From: Bacillota bacterium
GTDB taxonomy: Bacteria; Bacillota; Clostridia; Saccharofermentanales; UBA5734
Direction of reading: 5' to 3'
DNA: 10,827 bases
NCBI GenBank assembly: GCA_023438965.1
Contig: JAEXPB010000025.1
Coordinates: forward strand, 1 to 10,827
Within the stretch, counting starts at the first letter, position 1. Each line of letters starts with the position of its first letter. This document shows positions 1 to 6,268 of this stretch, piece by piece. The notes under the pieces are model-generated. The model did no database searches. It was given only the letters and a program-made list of their open reading frames with translations, and was not told the origin of the DNA. The position numbers and the translations under genes are program-made.

Positions 1-51
1 GCCCTGGCCAGCATGACACTGGTCAGGCACGGGGAGGCAGCCAAGGCCTGA
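1..51 (+). CDS. C-terminal end of an upstream protein (partial, left edge)
   Basis: Reading frame 1 is open from the window edge and ends at a TGA at 49-51, giving 16 residues (ALASMTLVRHGEAAKA). The next gene's Shine-Dalgarno sequence lies 10 bases after the stop, which fits a co-directional pair. The frame beginning at base 2 stops at once; the frame beginning at base 3 stays open but crosses into the next gene out of frame. The tail loosely resembles the end of PfkB-type sugar kinases, which would suit a neighbouring ROK regulator, but 16 residues cannot establish a family. The function is left open. Confidence 0.4.
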   Translation, partial: ALASMTLVRHGEAAKA

Positions 52-72
52 CCCGGAAACGGAGGGTTAGCC

Positions 73-1257
73 ATGAAGCACCTTTTTGCGGGCAGTGGTT
101 CGATGATCGAACAGATCGGCCAGATCTTCGCCCTGATCCGGGCGCACGACGGCCTGACACGGCAAAGTTTGGCCAGCCGGCTGGATTTGCCGGCAACCAC
201 TCTCAATCGCTCGCTGGAGCGCCTCCTGAAAGCCGGTCTGATCCGTGAATCCGGTCTGGCCGATTCATCTGGGGGTCGGCGGCCGAGCTTGTATAAAATC
301 AACAGCCAGGCTGGCCTGCTATTGGGTGTCGACCTGTCCGGCCCCGACGCCCGGCTGGTGTTGACCGACTTGAATCTCCGGGTTCTCGGCCGGCGGCTGT
401 TGCCTGCCTGGGCGGTCCCGGTCGATGGCGGCCCGGCGGCTGCCCTGATCGCCGGTTGCCGGGATCTGGCCGGTCAAGATCACCTGGCGGCCGGCATGAT
501 TTTCGGTTTGGGTTTCTGTCTGCCCGAAACCGGTGTGTTACCGCCGAACGGCACCGCTGTGTCAAATGGACAGTCCGGCGAAACGTCGGCCTCCAGCGAT
601 CCGGCTGTCTTGATCCAGTCGGTCGCCGCTGATTTGCAGCAGAAGGCCAATTCGCTGCCCGCAGCCAGTGCCGGTCTATATGCCGGACTATGGCGCAGCT
701 TGCCCGGATCAGACATCAGTCACGATGTTTGCCCGCTGTTGGAATTGGTTGCCGATGACAGCATTGGGCTGGGACAGATCCACTTGGTCAATCCGGCCCA
801 GTCCGTGCTGACTTTTGTCCAGTTGAGCGGTATGGTAGTGCCGGCGTCGGACAAACCGGCAGCCGGCGGAACAGTTCTCGGCCAGTTGGCCACCCGTCCC
901 GCGATGCTGAAAAGATTCCAACACCTGAAAGATGACGCTGATTTGACCTGGCTGGATTTCTGCCAGGGTGTTCAGGCCGGGAAGCGTAAGGCCCGATTGG
1001 TTCTGCAGGAAGCAGCGGCAGCGCTGTCGGTCGCTTGCCTGAACGCCGCGATCGCCACCGGCAGCCGGCATTTACTGCTGGCCGGCGATTCCTTCCGGGA
1101 TTTGCCGGAATATGAAGCCGCCGTGCGGGTCAGCCTGCGGGAGCTGGCCGTCCGTACCGGCCAGGAACTAAATATGCCGGAACACGACATGGGAGACGAT
1201 CTGCGGGCAGTCGGAGCTGCTGCCCGAGCCTTGGAGCAAGCGATCAATCTCCGCTGA
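73..1257 (+). CDS. ROK-family winged-helix transcriptional regulator with degenerate kinase fold
   Basis: This is probably a sugar-responsive repressor of the NagC/XylR (ROK) type. Residues 27-62 form a helix-turn-helix (QSLASRLDLPATTLNRSLERL), followed by the wing GGRRPSLYKIN (67-77), typical of ROK repressors. The ROK-like fold begins near residue 83 (LLGVDLSG). The ATP-binding DxGGT is replaced by DLSGPD, and the family's zinc motif (GHxxxxxxGxxCxCGxxGCxE) cannot be found, so it is very unlikely to be a kinase. The ATG at 73 is chosen because GGAGGG lies at 61-66, six bases upstream; the later ATG at 103 has no comparable site. The length of 394 residues is normal for ROK repressors. Its targets are not visible, and the upstream partial gene is the likeliest partner. 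Ligand binding may survive without catalysis. Confidence 0.82.
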   Translation: MKHLFAGSGSMIEQIGQIFALIRAHDGLTRQSLASRLDLPATTLNRSLERLLKAGLIRESGLADSSGGRRPSLYKINSQAGLLLGVDLSGPDARLVLTDLNLRVLGRRLLPAWAVPVDGGPAAALIAGCRDLAGQDHLAAGMIFGLGFCLPETGVLPPNGTAVSNGQSGETSASSDPAVLIQSVAADLQQKANSLPAASAGLYAGLWRSLPGSDISHDVCPLLELVADDSIGLGQIHLVNPAQSVLTFVQLSGMVVPASDKPAAGGTVLGQLATRPAMLKRFQHLKDDADLTWLDFCQGVQAGKRKARLVLQEAAAALSVACLNAAIATGSRHLLLAGDSFRDLPEYEAAVRVSLRELAVRTGQELNMPEHDMGDDLRAVGAAARALEQAINLR

Positions 1258-1262
1258 GCCGG

Positions 1263-1508
1263 TCAATGGGCATGTCCGCAACAGCCGCCGCTGCAGCCGC
1301 AGCCGCGCGACGGAGACTGGCCGGCGCCGGGGCAGGCATCGCAGTCTTTGCCTTTAAATTTCAGAACATTGACTTTCCGGTAAACAGTCGCCAGATCGGC
1401 GGCTCCGCAAACCGGGCAGTGCAGTGAGCCGTCGGACCTGGCTTGGATCGACGCCTTGACGGTAAATTCCGCCTGGCATTTATCGCATCGTAAATCATAG
1501 TAGGGCAT
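1263..1508 (-). CDS. FmdB-family zinc-ribbon protein with Cys/His-rich tail
   Basis: This is a small (81-residue) FmdB/CxxC-type regulatory zinc-ribbon protein. The family start MPYYDLRC is followed by two CxxC pairs, C8-x2-C11 and C31-x2-C34, forming one zinc ribbon. A second cluster occupies the C-terminus: CDAC, then GCGCSGGCCGHAH, which could bind another metal ion. The ATG at 1508 is preferred over an in-frame TTG at 1517: the GGAGG at 1519-1523 (minus) lies 10 bases before the ATG but only one base from the TTG. It is the last gene of the five-gene minus-strand operon, starting 17 bases after the fusion gene's stop. FmdB proteins have been suggested to regulate amide-utilisation genes, but most have no known role. 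Here a link to metal handling is inference from context. Confidence 0.85.
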   Translation of the reverse strand: MPYYDLRCDKCQAEFTVKASIQARSDGSLHCPVCGAADLATVYRKVNVLKFKGKDCDACPGAGQSPSRGCGCSGGCCGHAH

Positions 1509-1525
1509 ATTGAGCAATCCTCCAT

Positions 1526-2854
1526 TTATACAATATCAGGTGCCGCCGGCACCGTAAAGACATCGCCCGGTTTTTCCGGCAGCAGGATGTTTGAATAGCC
1601 GGCTGCGCCAGCCAGTTCAACGAACCGGCGATACAGGTTTTCGAAGCCATGCGCATGCATGGGGACCGTCACCCGCGGCCTCAGTCGTTCCTCGGCATAC
1701 CAGATGCCTTGCAGCAGGGCGTCTTCCTGGTAACCGTCACTGGTGCTGACCGGCAGAAAGGCCAGGTCGGGCTGCCGGCCGCTCTCCGCCAGCCAGTCGG
1801 CCAGCAGGTCAATCTCCCGTCGATACCCCTGGCGGTATTGATCCAGGTCGTCCCAGACCGCCAGGTCGCCGCCGTGGTAAAACACGCCTTCCGGCGCTTC
1901 CACCAGGAAAGAAACGCCGCTGTCGGTCGACGCCGTGGTCCGGATGCAAAGATCATCCAGCCGCAGCTGGCTATGCGGCCAGACCAGCCAGGTGCCGCGG
2001 GGCGCCGCAGCGGAGTCGGCTGCCGTCGGCGGCGCATCCAGGCCGAGGACATAATTGGCTTGGGGGTGCCGGCTGAGCCGGCGCTGCAACTCGGCCGAAT
2101 AATGATCGGCATGCTTGTGCGAGGCAAAGGCGTAGATCGGCAGCGGGTCCAGCAGCGCAAGGTCAAGGGCGCCGCGCTCGAGTCCGCCGCGGGAAGGCCG
2201 GATCGGCAGGCGTCCGTAGTCAAACAGCAGCCAGCGGCGCGAGGTGCGGACCAGCCAGGCACTGTGCCCAAGATAATACAGGCGAAAATCCGCCGACGGC
2301 GGATTTGCTGCCGCGGAACAGGCAGCGGGACCCGCAGCGGTGTGGGCCGCGGCCGGATCGATGGCGATAACCATGTCAGCGGACTCAGCCGGGTCGGCGG
2401 CAGCCGGTTTCTTTTCATACAGCATGCCGACATGGGGGATGCCATCCTCCAGATAGGTTTCCGTTACCGGGCGAAAGCCATGCTGGCTATAAAACCCCTG
2501 CAAATGCTTCTGGGCCGATATATGGATGCTCTCTCCGCCAAACAGGCTGAAACAGCGGGGGATGGCCTGCCGCATCAGCTCGTGGGCCAATCCATGACCG
2601 CGCTGGTCCGGCCGGACGACCACCCGGCCGATCGCGGCTTCCGGGTACAGCTGTCCGGGCGGCAGCAGGCGGGCACAGGCAATCAGCTGTTGACCGGCGT
2701 CCTTGAGCATTAAATGGTATGCCGCCTTGTCCCGGCCATCACAGTCCAGATAAGCGGCTTTCTGTTCGACCACAAAAACCTGGCCGCGCAATTGCAGCAG
2801 GTCGTACAACTCGTCGTTGGTCAGTTCGGCAAATGGCTTGCAGGACCATTCCAT
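1526..2854 (-). CDS. Fusion: ElaA-type GNAT acetyltransferase + metallo-beta-lactamase-fold hydrolase
   Basis: A 442-residue two-domain protein. Residues 1-148 match the ElaA-type GNAT family, with LLQLRGQVFVVEQ, the acetyl-CoA loop region RPDQRGHG (81-88), and the family ending FYSQHGFRPVTETYLEDGIPHVGM. Residues 149-190 form an Ala/Pro-rich linker. From about 191 a metallo-beta-lactamase fold begins (YLGHSAWLV) with the metal motif H246-K-H248-A-D250-H251, then HGGD (327-330) and a late H-A-H (400-402). Both domains look catalytically intact. The only candidate internal start, Met161 in the linker, has no ribosome binding site, so this looks like one protein, not two genes. The ATG at 2854 follows GGGAGG by 7 bases, 12 bases after the ATPase gene's stop, in the same operon. 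The substrates of both halves are unknown. Confidence 0.85.
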   Translation of the reverse strand: MEWSCKPFAELTNDELYDLLQLRGQVFVVEQKAAYLDCDGRDKAAYHLMLKDAGQQLIACARLLPPGQLYPEAAIGRVVVRPDQRGHGLAHELMRQAIPRCFSLFGGESIHISAQKHLQGFYSQHGFRPVTETYLEDGIPHVGMLYEKKPAAADPAESADMVIAIDPAAAHTAAGPAACSAAANPPSADFRLYYLGHSAWLVRTSRRWLLFDYGRLPIRPSRGGLERGALDLALLDPLPIYAFASHKHADHYSAELQRRLSRHPQANYVLGLDAPPTAADSAAAPRGTWLVWPHSQLRLDDLCIRTTASTDSGVSFLVEAPEGVFYHGGDLAVWDDLDQYRQGYRREIDLLADWLAESGRQPDLAFLPVSTSDGYQEDALLQGIWYAEERLRPRVTVPMHAHGFENLYRRFVELAGAAGYSNILLPEKPGDVFTVPAAPDIV

Positions 2855-2866
2855 CAGTACACCTCC

Positions 2867-3679
2867 CTAGAGATCGTCAACATAGTAATCCCATTGGCCG
2901 GCCGGATTTCGAAAAGTGGTCGCCCGGATATCGAATGCATAGGAGATATGGCCCTCGTGCAAGACATCCTGCGGCTCGCCGGATGCGACCAGCCGGCCAT
3001 GGAACATCAGGAAGAGCCGGCTGCAGTATTTGGCGGCCGCCCGCAGGTCATGCATGACCGCAATGACCAGTTTGCCGGCCTCGGCCAGCTCGCGGCAGAG
3101 CAGAAGCGTCTCGTTGGCGTGCCGGATATCCAGGCTGGATGTCGGCTCATCCAGCAGGAGCAGCGGGGTGTCCTGGGCCAGGATGCGGGCGAACATCACC
3201 CGCTGGCGTTCGCCGCCGGAGAGCAGGGTCACCAGTTTGCCTGCTTCGTCCAGGCAGCCTGCCGCCGCCATGCATTGGCGGGCATAGGCCTCGTCCAGGG
3301 CGGAAAAACCAGCCAGGCTGGACTGGTAGGGATGGCGTCCCATCAGGACCACCTCGCTGGATGGGAATGCAAACGGCATGACGGTGTCCTGGTGCATTGT
3401 GGAACACAGCCGGGCCATTTCCCGCGGCCGGATGTGCTGCACCGGCCGGTCGTTGAGCAGCACCTCGCCGGCTGAAGGTTTCAGGAGTCCGCCAAGCTGA
3501 CGCAGGAGAGTCGACTTGCCGGCGCCGTTGGGCCCGACAATACCGATGAATTCGCCGCCCTGGGCCGTAAAGCTGATGCCGTCCAGGATCGTCACCTTCG
3601 GCTCGACACCGGCCTGGTAGCCCAGTTGGCGGCTCTCCAGCCGCACCGGCGCCGTGTTGAGGCTCATTGGCAGATTCAT
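2867..3679 (-). CDS. FecE/BtuD-type ABC transporter ATP-binding protein
   Basis: Cytoplasmic ATPase of a class II (iron-siderophore, haem or cobalamin type) importer, 270 residues, typical for the family. It shows Walker A GPNGAGKST (49-57), Q-loop Q97, signature LSGGERQR (153-160), Walker B LLLLDEPTSSLD (173-184) and H-loop MHD (H210). The open frame extends another 45 codons upstream, but that part lies inside the permease gene and looks non-native. The ATG at 3679 overlaps the permease's TGA as ATGA, the usual sign of translational coupling. A second ATG at 3667 is possible but has no better site. The next gene follows after 12 bases. Two copies should pair with a dimer of the FecCD permease. 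Confidence 0.93.
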   Translation of the reverse strand: MNLPMSLNTAPVRLESRQLGYQAGVEPKVTILDGISFTAQGGEFIGIVGPNGAGKSTLLRQLGGLLKPSAGEVLLNDRPVQHIRPREMARLCSTMHQDTVMPFAFPSSEVVLMGRHPYQSSLAGFSALDEAYARQCMAAAGCLDEAGKLVTLLSGGERQRVMFARILAQDTPLLLLDEPTSSLDIRHANETLLLCRELAEAGKLVIAVMHDLRAAAKYCSRLFLMFHGRLVASGEPQDVLHEGHISYAFDIRATTFRNPAGQWDYYVDDL

Positions 3680-4743
3680 GCCAGCTGTCCGCCCCCTTTC
3701 ACCGACCGATACATCAGGTAAAGGAAATACGGTGCGCCCACCAGCGCAGTAATCACGCCGGCGGAAACTTCCGCGCCGGTCGGCCAGGCGACCAGCCGGG
3801 TCAGCAGGTCGCATAACAGCAGGAATATGGCGCCGCCAAAGGCGCTGGCCACCATCAGAATCCGGTGCGATGGCCCGACCAGCAGGCGCATGATATGCGG
3901 AATGATCAGGCCGACAAAGCCGATCGGTCCGGTCTCCGCCACAATGGCCGCCGTGCAGATGGAGGCCAGCAGAACCATCAGGAAACGGGTGCGGCCGGGC
4001 GGCACGCCAAGCGCGCGGGCTTCTTCGTCACCCAGCAGCAGGATGTCGAGATCCGGAGCTTTGATGAAAATGACCGCTATGGTGGCGGCCACCGGCAGCA
4101 GGATGGCTTGTACGTGCTCCCAGCGCCGGTTCGCCAGACCGCCCATGGTCCAGAAAATATAACTGGAAACCTGGTATTGGTTGGAAAAGGTCAGGGCCAG
4201 CGAGGTCAGGGCGCCAAACAGCGCGCTGATGGCCATGCCGCTCATGATCAGGGTGGTCGTTTTGGTGCGGCCGCCGCTGGCCAGGGCAATGCCCATGATC
4301 ATGGCCACCGCGGCCATGGCGCCAAGGAAGGCAAAAGCCGGCAAGGCCAGGTAGGCACCGGCACCGCTGATGATGGCCAGCAGGGCACCCAGGCTGCCGC
4401 CGGCAGAAACGCCGAGTATGCCCGGTTCCGCCAGCGGGTTGCGGAAAATTCCCTGCATGACCGTACCGGAAACGGCCAGTCCGCTGCCGGCCAGGACGGC
4501 TGCGATCACGCGCGGCAAGCGAATGAGCAGGATGACCGTCTTGTCGGCGTCATCGATCGTGCCGGCCGGCAGGCCGATGACGGATGCGATGCTGCGCAGG
4601 ATCGTCCCGGGAGGAATCCGGACCGCGCCCAGGGCGACAGCCAGCAGGACCGCGCCGAACAGCACGGGAACGCCGGCCAGAATGACGGCAGTGACGGTCA
4701 GCCGGCCCGACGGCATCGCACGGGCGGCGGAATGGTCAGCCAT
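3676..4743 (-). CDS. FecCD-family ABC transporter permease
   Basis: Inner-membrane permease of about 355 residues, probably acting as a homodimer because no second permease is present. The family signature IRLPRVIAAVLAGSGLAVSG...MQGIFRNPLAEPGILGVSAG lies near residues 74-115, and the ATPase-coupling segment GPIGFVGLIIPHIMRLL sits in the last third. Hydrophobic segments run along the whole length. Two in-frame ATGs lie at 4749 and 4743. The GGAAGGAG at 4760-4753 (minus) is only 3 bases from the first but 9 from the second, so 4743 is chosen. It overlaps the ATPase start by 4 bases. It is separated from the binding-protein gene by 140 bases carrying three hairpins. Confidence 0.93.
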   Translation of the reverse strand: MADHSAARAMPSGRLTVTAVILAGVPVLFGAVLLAVALGAVRIPPGTILRSIASVIGLPAGTIDDADKTVILLIRLPRVIAAVLAGSGLAVSGTVMQGIFRNPLAEPGILGVSAGGSLGALLAIISGAGAYLALPAFAFLGAMAAVAMIMGIALASGGRTKTTTLIMSGMAISALFGALTSLALTFSNQYQVSSYIFWTMGGLANRRWEHVQAILLPVAATIAVIFIKAPDLDILLLGDEEARALGVPPGRTRFLMVLLASICTAAIVAETGPIGFVGLIIPHIMRLLVGPSHRILMVASAFGGAIFLLLCDLLTRLVAWPTGAEVSAGVITALVGAPYFLYLMYRSVKGGGQLA

Positions 4744-4784
4744 AAGCATGTGCTCCTTCCCAACAGCGGGATTGCGATAAAAAT

Positions 4785-4817
4785 CCCGGATCCCGTCATC
4801 ATTATACAGGATCCGGG
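4785..4817 (-). terminator. Intrinsic terminator or attenuator between binding-protein and permease genes
   Basis: A perfect 9-bp stem (CCCGGATCC/GGATCCGGG, arms 4785-4793 and 4809-4817) with a 15-base loop. Read on the minus strand it is followed by A then five Ts (4783-4779), so it can end transcripts after the binding-protein gene. Downstream genes of the operon would then rely on read-through, a usual way to make more binding protein than membrane parts. A GGGGCTTTT tail on the + side makes it partly bidirectional. The loop contains TATAAT on the minus strand, but no suitable -35 is visible. Confidence 0.6.
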
Positions 4818-4842
4818 GCTTTTGTGCCGACCAGACTGGCCC

Positions 4843-4883
4843 GGCCGGGAACCGGCCCGCGCTTCAGGCCGGACCAGTCCGGC
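4843..4883 (-). repeat. Two further hairpins directly after the binding-protein stop codon
   Basis: One perfect 6-bp GC stem spans 4868-4883 (GCCGGA/TCCGGC, 4-base loop) and ends next to the stop codon at 4884-4886. A second spans 4843-4857 (GGCCGG/CCGGCC, 3-base loop). Neither has a T-run. They probably act as 3'-end stabilisers of the upstream message and stack with the terminator-like stem at 4785-4817. Confidence 0.5.
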
Positions 4884-5957
4884 TCATTTGAATCGTTCCG
4901 GGTACGCAGCCTTGGCCAGTTCGGCAACCGCTTCGACCATATACTGGGATGTCGAGCCGCGATATTTTTCTGTCAGAGCGATCACTTTGCCATTCTGGAC
5001 AGCCGGCAATGTGGCCAGCAGTTTGTCGGCCAGAATGCCTTTGATGATTTTCTCGCCTTTGTCATCGACAACACTATAATCCGCCGCGTAAGAAATGGCC
5101 GGCACGATCAGCAGATCCGGCTTCCATTCGCCAACAACCTTCTCCTTGCTCACGGCGCTGTAATTCGGAGCGTTGCAGACATTGACCAACCCGGCGGCGG
5201 CCGCGATGGCCGTGAACGGCGACTCCTGGCCATAGGCGGCCAGCATGCCGGCGTTACTGCCGCTTTGGTCGTAATAATCTTCATAATACATGGCCTTCAA
5301 TTTTTTATCGGCAGTCAGGCCGGTCAGTTTGTCCGACACGGCTTTCAGCTTGGCGTCAATGGCAGCGTTCATGGCCTGGCCCTTGGCAGTGGCCCCGGTT
5401 GCCGCCGCCAGGGTGACGATCGCCGCTTTGATCTGCTCGAAGTTGGTCGGCGAGGCCATTTGCAGGACCACTGCGCCGGCATCGGTCAGGGATTTGGTCA
5501 GCGAACCGTCCGGGTCGGAGAAGGTGTCGATCACAACCAGATCCGGCTTCAGGGAGACAATCTTTTCCGGTTCCTTGGTGGAGACTCTGGCCGCAACTGC
5601 CTTGGCCTTGTCGGCGGCCGCCGAGAGAACGGCGCTGTCGCCCCAGGCGGACAAACCCTTGATCCGGCTGGCTTCAACCAGATCGAGCAGCATTTCGCCG
5701 GCCCAGACATTCGTGACGACGATGGATTGGGGTTGATTTTTAATGACGACATCCTTCCCGGCGGCATTCTTGACTGTGACCGGGAAAACCGCAGCCGCAG
5801 CAGTGGTCGAGCCGTTTGTCGCCGCTGCGGTTGTTGCCGCAGTTGCGGCTGTCGTTGCCGCTGCAGTCGTCGCCGCGGGATTCACTGCGGGCTGGCAGCC
5901 GGCCAGGATCAGGCAGAAGCTGACGATTGTCAGCATGAAGGCTAATGCTCTTTGCAT
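4884..5957 (-). CDS. FecB/BtuF-type substrate-binding lipoprotein
   Basis: Extracytoplasmic receptor of the iron-siderophore, haem or cobalamin class (periplasmic-binding-protein fold, PF01497 type), 357 residues. A hydrophobic signal peptide ends in the lipobox LAGC with Cys21 as the lipid anchor. Residues 27-56 are an almost pure Ala/Thr linker holding the domain off the membrane. The two lobes follow from about residue 59 (VTVKNAAGKDVVIKNQPQSIVVTN...; KPDLVVID; KPDLLIVPAISY). The ATG at 5957 follows GGAGGGG with good spacing. It is the first gene of a five-gene minus-strand operon. The ligand cannot be named from sequence, and no cobalamin riboswitch or clear Fur box was found upstream. 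Confidence 0.92.
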   Translation of the reverse strand: MQRALAFMLTIVSFCLILAGCQPAVNPAATTAAATTAATAATTAAATNGSTTAAAAVFPVTVKNAAGKDVVIKNQPQSIVVTNVWAGEMLLDLVEASRIKGLSAWGDSAVLSAAADKAKAVAARVSTKEPEKIVSLKPDLVVIDTFSDPDGSLTKSLTDAGAVVLQMASPTNFEQIKAAIVTLAAATGATAKGQAMNAAIDAKLKAVSDKLTGLTADKKLKAMYYEDYYDQSGSNAGMLAAYGQESPFTAIAAAAGLVNVCNAPNYSAVSKEKVVGEWKPDLLIVPAISYAADYSVVDDKGEKIIKGILADKLLATLPAVQNGKVIALTEKYRGSTSQYMVEAVAELAKAAYPERFK

Positions 5958-5979
5958 GGATTCCCCTCCAGGATCTGGT

Positions 5980-6002
5980 AGCCGCTGCGCGGATGAGCGG
6001 CT
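5980..6002 (-). promoter_or_regulatory. 5' leader hairpin just before the lipoprotein ribosome binding site
   Basis: A perfect 7-bp inverted repeat (AGCCGCT/AGCGGCT, arms 5980-5986 and 5996-6002) with a 9-base loop ends 10 bases before the GGAGGGG of the lipoprotein gene. In the minus-strand message it would form a stem near the ribosome binding site and could affect translation or stability. There is no T-run, so it is not a terminator. Confidence 0.35.
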
Positions 6003-6033
6003 GTGCTGATTGGTTCAGTTCCAGTTTAGTGAC

Positions 6034-6050
6034 TGTACCGTCCGGATACA
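6034..6050. promoter_or_regulatory. 17-bp inverted repeat, possible operator of the importer operon
   Basis: TGTACC-gtccg-GATACA is an imperfect palindrome with outer half-sites TGTA and TACA separated by 9 bases. It lies about 77 bases upstream of the lipoprotein start, directly next to a minus-strand TTGATT (6055-6050) that could be a -35 element, though the matching -10 is poor. A repressor site is plausible, but no regulator family is recognised. Confidence 0.25.
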
Positions 6051-6268
6051 ATCAACCCTCTTTCGCTTTTTTGTAATATTTTGAGATTAGCAGGAGTCGC
6101 ATTTTTACAAAGCCCGGTTGTCAGCGTTGGTTCACGGTCCGGACTGTTCGTCCGCCAGGTTAAGCGGTAAAATGGAATCAGCACAACAACGCCAGTTTTT
6201 ATGGCCGTGCGCAAGCCCCGCTGCCGCACAACCGTTCGGCAACCGACTGACAACCGGAGGTCAAGGCC

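Larger units (their letters stand above)
5958..6268. other. Divergent intergenic region between importer operon and membrane-protein gene
   Basis: This 311-base region must hold promoters for both directions. It contains the ribosome binding site and hairpin of the minus-strand leader, the 17-bp inverted repeat, and an AT-rich patch at about 6058-6110. A TAAAAT at 6168-6173 could be a -10 for the + gene, but the -35 at normal spacing (TGTTCG) is poor. No riboswitch was recognised and no convincing small gene lies here. Confidence 0.5.

Noticed and set aside
1649..2713. 354-codon open frame on the + strand
   Set aside because: It lies wholly antisense to the acetyltransferase-hydrolase fusion, has no ribosome binding site, and its product is Arg/Gln-rich without any recognised motif. 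GC-rich genes produce such frames routinely.
4801..4806. TATAAT on the minus strand as an internal promoter for the permease gene
   Set aside because: The -35 position reads CGGCAC, and the hexamer is in the loop of a terminator-like hairpin, so chance is more likely.
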